DNA from: Sphingobium sp. TKS
Lineage (GTDB): Bacteria > Pseudomonadota > Alphaproteobacteria > Sphingomonadales > Sphingomonadaceae
Direction: 5' to 3'
DNA length: 64,000 nucleotides
Assembly (NCBI RefSeq): GCF_001563265.1
Contig: NZ_CP005084.1
Span: 690,001 to 754,000 of the forward strand
Translations under genes and position numbers: made by a program
Notes under the pieces: generated by a model
What the model saw: only the letters and a program-made list of their open reading frames with translations
Told to the model about the DNA's origin: nothing
The model's database searches: none
Shown: positions 8,824 to 15,984 of the stretch, piece after piece
Numbering within the stretch: position 1 is the first letter of the stretch
How the letters are laid out: each line of letters starts with the position of its first letter

Positions 8824-8840
8824 GGTCGATAAGCCATCGA

Positions 8841-8880
8841 AAGGAGGGTTGCCCGGTCGAAAGAATGGGCAACCCTCCTT
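8841..8880 (+). terminator. Strong hairpin ending the dioxygenase operon
   Basis: A perfect 14-bp inverted repeat (arms 8841-8854 and 8867-8880, AAGGAGGGTTGCCC type) flanks a 12-nt loop, just after the hydroxylase stop. There is no clean U-tract, but the following bases are pyrimidine-rich. It separates this operon from the next promoterless-looking start at 8925. Confidence 0.8.
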
Positions 8881-8924
8881 CCTCCGCGGCCCGGCCGCAT
8901 CCATCACGACCATAGGGGAACGCC

Positions 8925-9845
8925 ATGCGGACCGCCCTGATCGACAGCGATGGCGGCTTCGCGCTGGCCGATCATCCCGAGCCAGCCGCCCAGCCCGGCT
9001 GTCGCGTCATAGAGGTTGCGGCGGCCGGAATCGGCCCCACCGACCTCATGCGCGCGAAGGGCTTTTTCGGCCCCGTCAGCGCGCCCTATGTGCCGGGCGG
9101 CGAGGGTGTCGGGCGCCTGGATGACGGCAGGCGCGTCTATTTCGGCCATAGCAGAGCGCCCTTCGGTGCCATCGCGGAACGCACGCTCGTGGCCGAAGAG
9201 GAAATCTGGCCTGCCCCCGACGGCCTTTCGGACGACCAGTTGATCGCCCTCGCCATCTCCGGCACCGGCTCACTGATCCCGCTGGAAGAGGCGCGGATAG
9301 CCAGAGGCGAGTCCGTCCTCATTCTCGGCGCGACCGGCCCGGTCGGGCAGATCGGCGCGCAGGTCGCGCGGCTGCTGGGCGCGGGCCGCGTCGTGGCGGC
9401 GGCGCGCAGCCGCGAACGGCTGGAGGCCATGCAGGCCGCCGGTCATGCCGATGCGATCGCCCTATTGGGCGAAGGCGATGATGACGCAGCGCTGAAGGCG
9501 GTTTCGCAAGGCGGCTATGATGTCGTGCTCGACATCATCTACGGTCCGCCCGCCGAAGCGGCGATGCGCGCCACCCGGCCCGGCGCGCGCATGATGAGCA
9601 TCGGCGTGCAGGCCGGGCCAACGGTCACGCTGTCCCTGCGCGATCTCGTCTTCCGCAGCCATATCGGCGTCGGCACCGGGCAACGGCCGGCCAGCGAGCG
9701 CCGCGCCGCCTATGACCGGCTGATCGACATGGCAATGACCCAGGGCCTGACCGTCGACACATGCCGCTATGCCTTTGCGGATGCGGCCGACGCGTGGGCG
9801 GCGCAGGCCGGCAGTCCCCATGGCAAGATCGTCATCACCCGCTGA
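8925..9845 (+). CDS. Zinc-independent MDR / quinone oxidoreductase-like protein
   Basis: A 306-residue medium-chain reductase. The N-terminal GroES-like part includes GIGPTDLMRAKGFFG and PYVPGGEGVG. The Rossmann loop ILGATGPVGQIGAQVARLLGAG lies near residues 128-150. No zinc-ligand Cys cluster is visible, so it belongs with NADPH:quinone reductase/enoyl reductase-like enzymes. It begins the three-gene operon 8925-11044 after a terminator hairpin. It is followed within 4 bp by the hexapeptide-repeat protein. The substrate is unknown. Confidence 0.82.
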   Translation: MRTALIDSDGGFALADHPEPAAQPGCRVIEVAAAGIGPTDLMRAKGFFGPVSAPYVPGGEGVGRLDDGRRVYFGHSRAPFGAIAERTLVAEEEIWPAPDGLSDDQLIALAISGTGSLIPLEEARIARGESVLILGATGPVGQIGAQVARLLGAGRVVAAARSRERLEAMQAAGHADAIALLGEGDDDAALKAVSQGGYDVVLDIIYGPPAEAAMRATRPGARMMSIGVQAGPTVTLSLRDLVFRSHIGVGTGQRPASERRAAYDRLIDMAMTQGLTVDTCRYAFADAADAWAAQAGSPHGKIVITR

Positions 9846-9849
9846 TCGC

Positions 9850-10434
9850 ATGGGAAGCCCCGCTTATATCGACCCCACCGTCCGCATCTTCGGCGATGTG
9901 CGGCTGGGCGACGATTGCAGCCTCTGGCCCTATGCCGTCGTCCGTTCCGAACGAGCGCATGTATCGATCGGGCGCTGCGCCAGCGTGCAGGACCATGCGA
10001 TGGTCCATATCGGATGGGATGATCCCACGATCATCGGCGACTATTGCACTATCGGTCATGGCGCAGTGGTCCATGGCTGCATCATCGAACCCGCCTGCCT
10101 GATCGGCATAGGCGCGACCATCATGGAACGGTGCGTCATAGGGCGCGGCTCGATCATTGCCGGACACAGCTTCCTGCCGCCCGACAGCGTGATCCCGCCG
10201 CATTCGCTCGTCATGGGTACGCCCGGCCGCGTGGTGCGCCGCATCGACAAGCTGCGCGCGAACATCGTCGACGCGCTGCTCTATCGGGACAATGGGCGCG
10301 CCTATGCCACAGGCGGCCATCGCATCTGGGAAAATGCCGACATGGCGAAGCTGGGTGAAGAGGCCGACGCAATCCTTGCGCAGGACGCTGCGGGCTGGAA
10401 TGACCGGGGCATCGCCCAATCCAACGCAAAATAA
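9850..10434 (+). CDS. Gamma-carbonic-anhydrase-like hexapeptide-repeat protein (PaaY/YrdA type)
   Basis: A 194-residue left-handed beta-helix protein. The three metal-binding histidines of the gamma-carbonic anhydrase family are present: H53 (in AMVH), H70 (TIGH) and H75 (VVH), the last two five residues apart as in the family. PaaY-type members act as thioesterases or accessory proteins in aromatic-acid pathways; others are carbonic anhydrases. The start ATG 9850 lies 4 bp after the preceding stop; the longer frame from 9769 overlaps that gene and is rejected. Its position between two reductases suggests a pathway-accessory role. Confidence 0.85.
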   Translation: MGSPAYIDPTVRIFGDVRLGDDCSLWPYAVVRSERAHVSIGRCASVQDHAMVHIGWDDPTIIGDYCTIGHGAVVHGCIIEPACLIGIGATIMERCVIGRGSIIAGHSFLPPDSVIPPHSLVMGTPGRVVRRIDKLRANIVDALLYRDNGRAYATGGHRIWENADMAKLGEEADAILAQDAAGWNDRGIAQSNAK

Positions 10435-10444
10435 GAGAGCGATC

Positions 10445-11044
10445 ATGCCCGACACGCCCGTCTTGACCGAAGATGCCATGCTGGACCTGCTGTTCCGCGA
10501 CGCCCGCACCCATAATCAATGGAGCGACCGGCCCGTCACCGCTGAGACTGTCCGAACCCTTTACGACCTTGCCAAATGGGGACCGACGACCGCGAACAGC
10601 AACCCCGGCCGCTTCGTCTTCCTGCGCTCCGCCGCCGCCAAGGCTCGCCTGAAACCCCATCTGAGCGCGGGCAATGTCGACAAGGTGATGCAGGCGCCCT
10701 GCACCGTGATTATCGCGGGCGACACCCGATTTTACGAATTTTACGGCAAGCTTTTCCCGTCGCGTGACATGCGCAGCACGTTCGAGGGCAAGGACGCGCT
10801 GATCGCGGACACGGTGGCGCGTTCCTCGACGCTTCAGGGCGCTTATCTCATCATGGCGGCACGGGCGCTCGGGCTCGATTGCGGCCCGATGTCGGGCTTC
10901 GATCAGGCGGGCACCGACGCGGAATTTTTCCCGGACGGCCGGTGGAAAAGCAATTTCCTGTGCAATATCGGCTATGGCGATCCGGCAGGACTCTATTCCC
11001 GCAACCCCCGGCTTGATTTCGAAGAGGCCTGCCTCGACCTATGA
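10445..11044 (+). CDS. Nitroreductase-family FMN oxidoreductase (RutE/HadB-like)
   Basis: A 199-residue protein matching the short nitroreductase branch that includes malonic semialdehyde reductase RutE. Visible landmarks are the N-terminal R-THNQWSDRPV and AKWGPTTANSNPGRF FMN-binding segments and C-terminal CNIGYGDP. The start ATG 10445 follows GAGAGCG; the upstream extension lies inside the preceding gene. It is the last gene of the 8925 operon and ends 10 bp before a rho-independent terminator. Reduction of an aldehyde, quinone or enone is more likely here than of a nitro compound, but this is inference. Confidence 0.83.
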   Translation: MPDTPVLTEDAMLDLLFRDARTHNQWSDRPVTAETVRTLYDLAKWGPTTANSNPGRFVFLRSAAAKARLKPHLSAGNVDKVMQAPCTVIIAGDTRFYEFYGKLFPSRDMRSTFEGKDALIADTVARSSTLQGAYLIMAARALGLDCGPMSGFDQAGTDAEFFPDGRWKSNFLCNIGYGDPAGLYSRNPRLDFEEACLDL

Positions 11045-11054
11045 TGCGGGGTGA

Positions 11055-11089
11055 GGCGTCCGCCACAAGGCGAACGCCCTCCCATTTTT
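11055..11089 (+). terminator. Rho-independent terminator between convergent operons
   Basis: Arms 11055-11064 (GGCGTCCGCC) and 11069-11078 (GGCGAACGCC) pair with one mismatch around an ACAA loop and are followed by CTCCCATTTTT. The T-run terminates plus-strand transcripts; the stem may also slow transcripts arriving from the P450 gene, whose stop lies at its right edge. Confidence 0.75.
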
Positions 11090-12312
11090 CAGCTTGCGGG
11101 CGTCCACACCAGCGGCAGTGCGACCGGCTGGATCATCCCCAGATGGCATTCCACCTGATGGCCGGGTGCGATGCGGAAGTCGGGAATGCGCGAGAGAAAT
11201 TCCTCCATCGCGATCCGCAGCTCGCGCCGCGCCAGATGCATGCCCACACAGGTATGGATGCCGAAACCGAAACCGACATGACGCGGCCGCCGGTCGAGCC
11301 GGACCTCGGCAGGCGCGTCGAACTCGGCCGGATCGCGGCCGGCGAGCGTGGTGGACATCGCCACCTTGTCGCCGGGCATGAAGCGGATGCCCGCCACTTC
11401 CGTCTCCTTCTTGCATGTTCTGAAGGTGGTGACCGCACCATAGGCCCGCATCAGCTCGTCTATGGCGTGCGGGATTTCCGACGGATTGGAGCGCAGATAG
11501 GCCTGATCCTCCGCATGGCTGCCCAGATGCCGGAATTGCAGGCCCATATTGGTCGAAACCGTATCCAGCCCGCCAATGAACAGATTGAACATGAAGCCCA
11601 GCAGTTCATCGTCGGTCAGCGCCCGGCCATCGATCCGCCCCTGCACACCGAAGGTGATGAGGTCATTGCGTGGGTTGGCTCGCCTGTCCTCTATCTCCCC
11701 ACCCAGATAGGCAAGCACGCTGCGCGTCGCCTCGGCAATCTTGGACAGGTCGTGATTGTGGAGCAGGTTCATTTCCCACTCCATGAACTCGCTCACCCGG
11801 TCGTGCGGCAGGCCCATCAGTTCCATGAACACCTTGATCGGAAATTCAAAGGCGAATTCGCTCATGAATTCGCACTGGCCGCGTAGGGCGAAGGCGTCGA
11901 TATATTCCACCGCATAGTGCCGGATCTTGTCTTCCAGCGCCGCCATCGCCTTGGGCGTGAAGGCAGGATTGACCATCTGGCGAAAGGGGCCATGGGCGGG
12001 CGGATCGAGCTCCGCTGGGGAATTGATCCAGTTGCCCCCCACCAGCTTGGAGAAAGGCGAAAAGTCGGTCGAGGAAAAATGATCGGTGTCGAGATAAATT
12101 TCGCGCAGATGCGCCATGCGCCGCGGCACCCAGGCGCCGGTTCCGCCGGGATAGGCGTGGGCGGCATAGATGATGTCAGGCCCCTCATGCACCTGCATCG
12201 CCAGATCGTCGAACGGGTCCTTTGCCGTCGTCATGCCGAAGATGAAGGGAAAATCCTTGCTCACCAGCTCGGGCGGCACATGATCGGGAATCGGCTGCTC
12301 CGGAAACATCAT
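11089..12312 (-). CDS. Cytochrome P450
   Basis: A 407-residue soluble bacterial P450. It has the I-helix GGLDTVSTN (oxygen-activation region), the K-helix E-LM-R near residue 285, and the heme loop FGFGIHTCVG with the thiolate Cys355. The C-helix DPPAHGPFR is also typical. The start at 12312 is preceded by ATAAGGAGAG; a second ATG follows immediately. It lies 80 bp downstream of an acyl-CoA dehydrogenase with a hairpin between them, in a GntR-controlled operon. The small ferredoxin at 2675 and the reductase at 4985 are candidate redox partners. Substrate not assignable. Confidence 0.93.
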   Translation of the reverse strand: MMFPEQPIPDHVPPELVSKDFPFIFGMTTAKDPFDDLAMQVHEGPDIIYAAHAYPGGTGAWVPRRMAHLREIYLDTDHFSSTDFSPFSKLVGGNWINSPAELDPPAHGPFRQMVNPAFTPKAMAALEDKIRHYAVEYIDAFALRGQCEFMSEFAFEFPIKVFMELMGLPHDRVSEFMEWEMNLLHNHDLSKIAEATRSVLAYLGGEIEDRRANPRNDLITFGVQGRIDGRALTDDELLGFMFNLFIGGLDTVSTNMGLQFRHLGSHAEDQAYLRSNPSEIPHAIDELMRAYGAVTTFRTCKKETEVAGIRFMPGDKVAMSTTLAGRDPAEFDAPAEVRLDRRPRHVGFGFGIHTCVGMHLARRELRIAMEEFLSRIPDFRIAPGHQVECHLGMIQPVALPLVWTPAS

Positions 12313-12348
12313 CGCACTTACTCTCCTTATATTTTTTGCCGGGAATTT

Positions 12349-12377
12349 CGGGTGGACATTGGGACACCGTCCACCCG
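12349..12377 (-). terminator. Intercistronic hairpin between acyl-CoA dehydrogenase and P450
   Basis: A perfect 9-bp inverted repeat, CGGGTGGAC-N11-GTCCACCCG, lies in the 80-bp gap. It has no U-tract on the minus strand, so it may be an attenuator or an mRNA-stability element that lowers P450 output relative to the upstream gene, rather than a full terminator. Confidence 0.45.
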
Positions 12378-12392
12378 CCAGGCACCTGTCTT

Positions 12393-13556
12393 TCAGAAGG
12401 ATCGCGGCAGGCCGAGGCTCTCCGCAATGCCATTGCGCACCATTTCGTTGGTGATGGGGCCAATGCGCCACAGGCGGCTGTCGCGCCAGTAGCGCTGCAT
12501 GTCGGTTTCCGCCGAATAGCCCATGCCGCCCAATATCTGGATGCCCATATCGGCTGCGGCATTGGCGTTTTCGGACGCCATGAGCTTGAGCATATTGGCC
12601 TCGACGCCGACATTCTCGCCCCGGCTCTGCTTGTCGGCGCAGTAATGCAGCATCAGTTCGGTCGTCTTCTGCATGGTCGCGATGTCGGCGATATAATGTT
12701 GCAAGCTCTGGAACCGGCCGATGATCCCGCCAAAGGCCTTGCGCTGCTTCATATAGTCGAGCGCGTCTTCCAGCACGCCGTCGATGACGCCCAGGCAGAA
12801 GGCGCCTACCATGATGCGCTCATTGTTGAGCGTGGGCAGCAGCATGTACCAGGCCTTGTCCGCTTCACCCAGAACATGCTCGTCCGCGACGAACGCATCC
12901 TCGAAATGAACGGAGCAGCTGCCCATCGATCGCATGCCAAGCTTGGCCAGCGGCGTGATCTTCACGCCCTGCGTATTTGTCGGCACCCAGAAGAGGGTCA
13001 GGCCCTGATGCTTCTTCTCGACGGTCCTGTCGCTGCGCGCAATCACCAGCAGATAGTCGGCGACATGCGCGGAGGAAGACCAGATCTTCTCGCCATTGAG
13101 CTTCCACCCGCCATCGACCCGATCCGCGGTGGTGGCCATCGCGCCCAGCAGGTCCGTGCCGCCGCCCGGCTCGGTAAAGGCGATTGCGGCCTTCAACTGG
13201 CCTGTCGCGATCAGTGGCAGATATTTCGCTTTCTGTTCGGCCGACCCATAAAGCCCGATGGATTTGGACCCGGCGAAGCTGGTGATGCCCCATATCCACG
13301 CCAGCCCGCCCAGCGACCGGGCCAGTTCCCGCGCCAGTAGCATCTGCATGACGACGTCGCCGCCCTGCCCGCCATAGTCTTCCGATATGCCGACGCCGTG
13401 GAAACCCGCTTCGGTGAACTTGTCCCAAAGGGCGAAGGGATAGTGATGCTCGTCCTTCTCCAGTGCGCGCGCCCAGTCCTTGGGCACTTCCTTGTCCACC
13501 CAGCGGCGCACCATGTCGCGGAAGGAACGATATTCTTCGGGCAGTTCGAAATCCAT
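12393..13556 (-). CDS. Acyl-CoA dehydrogenase
   Basis: A 387-residue acyl-CoA dehydrogenase with the standard N-terminal helices, the FAD-contacting middle strand (AFTEPGGGTDL, W-LNGEKIWSSSA) and C-terminal domain with QILGGMGYSAET and RYWRD. The usual C-terminal IYEGT catalytic-Glu motif reads RIGPIT, so the MCAD-type base is absent. The Glu in NNERIMVG occupies the region used as base by isovaleryl-CoA dehydrogenase-type enzymes. It is 2 bp after the GntR gene, so the two are co-transcribed. It probably oxidises a CoA-linked side chain. Confidence 0.88.
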   Translation of the reverse strand: MDFELPEEYRSFRDMVRRWVDKEVPKDWARALEKDEHHYPFALWDKFTEAGFHGVGISEDYGGQGGDVVMQMLLARELARSLGGLAWIWGITSFAGSKSIGLYGSAEQKAKYLPLIATGQLKAAIAFTEPGGGTDLLGAMATTADRVDGGWKLNGEKIWSSSAHVADYLLVIARSDRTVEKKHQGLTLFWVPTNTQGVKITPLAKLGMRSMGSCSVHFEDAFVADEHVLGEADKAWYMLLPTLNNERIMVGAFCLGVIDGVLEDALDYMKQRKAFGGIIGRFQSLQHYIADIATMQKTTELMLHYCADKQSRGENVGVEANMLKLMASENANAAADMGIQILGGMGYSAETDMQRYWRDSRLWRIGPITNEMVRNGIAESLGLPRSF

Positions 13557-13558
13557 TG

Positions 13559-14302
13559 TCAGTCCTTTTGGTGTTGATCTTGATCGTCGCCCGGCACGGC
13601 TTCGCTATCACATAGGGCGATCAGACGCGCCGCCATCCGGTCGAGGCAGGCCAGCACGCCGTCCCGATCACCCTCCAGGAACGCCTGCAATATTGCCTCA
13701 TGGTGGCGCAGACCGCTTTCGCTCAGAGTTGCAATGCCGTGCAGGAAAATGAAGCGGGCGATCAGCCCGCGCCGGTCCAGCGTCGAGCGCAACAGTTCGC
13801 GGCTCTCCGAGGCCTTGATGAAAATGGTATGGAAATCGAGGCTGGCCATGACCGCGGCCATATATTCGCCGCTCTCCACTGCCGCCCGATAGCGCGCGAT
13901 CGCCCGCTCCAGTGCTACGATCTCCGCCGCGCCGATACGGGGCATGCCCCAGCCATAACCCAGCCGCCACAGTTCGGCCTGCACGCGGATCAGGTCCCGG
14001 GTCACGTCAGGGTCGATCGGTGTCGCCCGCTTCAGCCGGTGCGTTTCGACCTCGACCAGCCCCTCCGAGGCCAGCGTGCCCAGCGCCTCCCGAATGGGTG
14101 TCGCGCTCACATTCAGATCCTGCGCCAGCGCCGTTTCCCGCAGCAGAGCGCCGGGCGGAATGGCGCCGGACACGATCCTTGACCGCAGCACGGCCGCCAC
14201 GGCCTGACGCCGCGTCGCCGGGGACTGTAACGGCTCGGCCGAATCGCGCCAATCCGGGGTCAAACCCCAATAGGGTTCGGAATATATGTCCTGCGATTCC
14301 AT
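13559..14302 (-). CDS. GntR-family regulator (FadR/FCD subfamily)
   Basis: A 247-residue regulator. The winged helix-turn-helix spans about residues 30-95, with VSGAIPPGALLRETALAQDL and VSATPIREALGTLASEGLVE, the hallmark of GntR proteins. The all-helical C-terminal half fits an FCD ligand-binding domain that senses organic acids. It heads the operon with the acyl-CoA dehydrogenase and P450. A perfect 12-bp palindrome touches its start codon and no Shine-Dalgarno is visible, which suggests autoregulation and possibly leaderless translation. Confidence 0.88.
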   Translation of the reverse strand: MESQDIYSEPYWGLTPDWRDSAEPLQSPATRRQAVAAVLRSRIVSGAIPPGALLRETALAQDLNVSATPIREALGTLASEGLVEVETHRLKRATPIDPDVTRDLIRVQAELWRLGYGWGMPRIGAAEIVALERAIARYRAAVESGEYMAAVMASLDFHTIFIKASESRELLRSTLDRRGLIARFIFLHGIATLSESGLRHHEAILQAFLEGDRDGVLACLDRMAARLIALCDSEAVPGDDQDQHQKD

Positions 14303-14314
14303 ATTCTATAGAAT
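14303..14314. promoter_or_regulatory. Palindrome ATTCTATAGAAT abutting the GntR start codon
   Basis: This perfect 12-bp palindrome lies directly before the GntR ATG, in an otherwise GC-rich region divergent from the gene at 14385. GntR/FCD proteins usually bind short AT-centred palindromes, so this is a reasonable autoregulatory operator. That is inference from position and symmetry. Confidence 0.5.
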
Positions 14315-14384
14315 GGAGCAGCGCAGAGCGGTCCGTTCCTCTCCAAGGATAGGGTGTCGTTGGGCCGGGCGCCTGTAGAGCGGC

Positions 14385-14834
14385 ATGATGAAATGTCCCA
14401 GATGCAAAACGCCGCAGGAAGGTTATGGAGGGTGGTGCCGCGCATGCGGCCATGCCGGCGGTAACATTCGTCGCGCGATGCTGTGGACGCTGCTGCCCAC
14501 AGCAATGATCGCGGTCATATTGCTCGTCCGGATCGGCTATGCCGAAATGACGCGGCAGGGCAGCAGCCGCAACATCTACAGCAACGCCATCGAAACCCAG
14601 AGTGCGACCGGCCGGAGCGCGGCCTTCGCCAAGCTCATGCATGATGCGGGACAGACATGCACGCGCACGTCCAAGGCTCTGTTCAGGGGCGATATCGGTC
14701 CCAATGCCGCCTGGGCGCTGCGGTGCGAGGATAGCGGCGACTGGCTGATCCTGATCGCTTCCAACGGCGCGACGCGCGTGGCCAGTTGCGGTCCGCTGGA
14801 CAAGGCCGGGACGCCTTGCTGGACCCGGCTCTAG
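14385..14834 (+). CDS. Zinc-ribbon, single-transmembrane protein of unknown function
   Basis: A 149-residue protein I do not recognise beyond its architecture. Residues 1-25 form a zinc ribbon (CPRC near the N-terminus, CRAC near residue 20). A transmembrane helix follows at about residues 31-50 (AMLWTLLPTAMIAVILLVRIGYA). The C-terminal ~95 residues form a soluble domain with paired cysteines (C-TRTSKAL, LRC, ASC, PCW), probably periplasmic. It stands alone, divergent from the GntR gene, with a short tail to a possible relic repeat. Two adjacent ATGs are possible starts. Confidence 0.7.
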   Translation: MMKCPRCKTPQEGYGGWCRACGHAGGNIRRAMLWTLLPTAMIAVILLVRIGYAEMTRQGSSRNIYSNAIETQSATGRSAAFAKLMHDAGQTCTRTSKALFRGDIGPNAAWALRCEDSGDWLILIASNGATRVASCGPLDKAGTPCWTRL

Positions 14835-14880
14835 GGCATCGGCCACTCCTGGAGCCAATTCCTCTCCGATTGCATTCGGG
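14827..14880 (+). repeat. Possible decayed copy of the CTAGAGC-type intergenic repeat
   Basis: Directly after the zinc-ribbon gene the sequence GGCTCTAGGGC is followed ~35 bp later by CCGATTGCATTCGG. The latter matches CCGATTGCATCGG inside the well-formed repeat at 61479-61606 except for one inserted T. The match is short, so this is tentative. Confidence 0.35.
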
Positions 14881-14889
14881 GTCCGTCGG

Positions 14890-15597
14890 TCAGCCCAGCC
14901 CCTCCCCACTTCGCCACCAGCCAAGGCCGGGCGCGGCCTGTATCATCACATCCCATGCCCGCACGCTTGCCGCTTCGATGGCGGCAGGGTCCGCCCGAAG
15001 CCCGGCGAAGGTGCGTTCAATCATCTCGTCAATATAGGCGCGTGGCTCGACCGATCGGAGCATCAGGCGCCGCCGCGCCTCGATCGTCATGCCGACGATC
15101 AGATCCACCGCCACGTCGAGCGACCGGAACGTCATCTGCCCGCCATTCCGCGCGGCATCCAGCGCGTCGCGCACCAGCAGGTCGAACATGCTCGCCCGCG
15201 CGAAATAATCGACATAGTCGACGCGGCAGGTAAAACCGCCCCAGCGCGGATCATGCCATCCCCGCGCCATCGCCATGGCCGCGCCGCCGACCGCCCGGAC
15301 CAGCGGGTCCGTCACATCGTCGAACAGCCTGCGGAAATCGGCGATCAGGTCCGCCGTCATCCGCTCGCCCAGTTCATTCACCGCAGCGTCAAGGGAGTCG
15401 AAATATTTGTAGAAACTGCCGCGCGACACGTCCGCGGCGCGGATCACGTCGTCGATCACCAGACTGCCGCTGCCCTGCCCCGGCTGATACAGGTCGAGCA
15501 CGGCGTCCAGCAACCGCTCACGCATCCGTGCACGCCTGATTGCCGCCGCCGCCGTGCGCGGATCGACAGTGGGGGAAGCAGGCACGGCGTTGGTCAT
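14890..15597 (-). CDS. TetR-family transcriptional regulator
   Basis: A 235-residue TetR protein. The DNA-binding domain covers about residues 20-70, with VIDDVIRAADVSRGSFYKYFDSLDAAV. The remainder is helical and variable. The ATG at 15597 is preceded by GGGAGG only 2 bp away, so the real start may be slightly different; the long frame from 15720 overlaps the NTF2 gene and is rejected. It closes the operon hydroxylase-NTF2-TetR (17235-14890) and may bind the palindrome at 17268-17287 in the divergent promoter region. Confidence 0.83.
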   Translation of the reverse strand: MTNAVPASPTVDPRTAAAAIRRARMRERLLDAVLDLYQPGQGSGSLVIDDVIRAADVSRGSFYKYFDSLDAAVNELGERMTADLIADFRRLFDDVTDPLVRAVGGAAMAMARGWHDPRWGGFTCRVDYVDYFARASMFDLLVRDALDAARNGGQMTFRSLDVAVDLIVGMTIEARRRLMLRSVEPRAYIDEMIERTFAGLRADPAAIEAASVRAWDVMIQAAPGLGWWRSGEGLG

Positions 15598-15604
15598 CGC
15601 CTCC

Positions 15605-15970
15605 CTATTGCATCGGGTGGAAATAGCGCGCAAGCAGGCTGCCATCCTCGCCGAATATATAATGTTCGATGCTGTGCACGCTGACAGGATGCCCGTTATA
15701 GTCGCCTTCATTGCGGACATAGATGACCGCTTCGTTGCCGCTCACCTTCACATCCTCGACGATCAGCTTCCATCCGACATATTGCCCGCACAGCGCCTCC
15801 AGCTTGTCCCAGCCTTCCTGCACCGGGCCGGTGGCCGGGTCCTGCACCTTGAAGCCGCCCGGCGCGATCGCGCGGAACGCCGCAATGAAATCGTCAATAC
15901 GGCCCTCGCTGAACAGGTCGGCCTGCGTCTTCAGGAATGTCGCCATCTCCTGCGCGGTCGGTTGTGCCAT
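15605..15970 (-). CDS. SnoaL/NTF2-like protein
   Basis: A 121-residue single-domain protein of the NTF2 superfamily. An N-terminal helix (EMATFLKTQADLFSEGRIDDFIAAFRAI) is followed by beta strands ending VSVHSIEHYIFGEDGSLLARYF. The start at 15970 has a strong AGGAGG box; the longer frame is noise. It is sandwiched between a flavin hydroxylase and a TetR gene with gaps of 14 and 7 bp. Members can be isomerases, dehydratases or ligand-binding proteins; none can be chosen here. Confidence 0.8.
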   Translation of the reverse strand: MAQPTAQEMATFLKTQADLFSEGRIDDFIAAFRAIAPGGFKVQDPATGPVQEGWDKLEALCGQYVGWKLIVEDVKVSGNEAVIYVRNEGDYNGHPVSVHSIEHYIFGEDGSLLARYFHPMQ

Positions 15971-15984
15971 GATATGTCCTCCTG

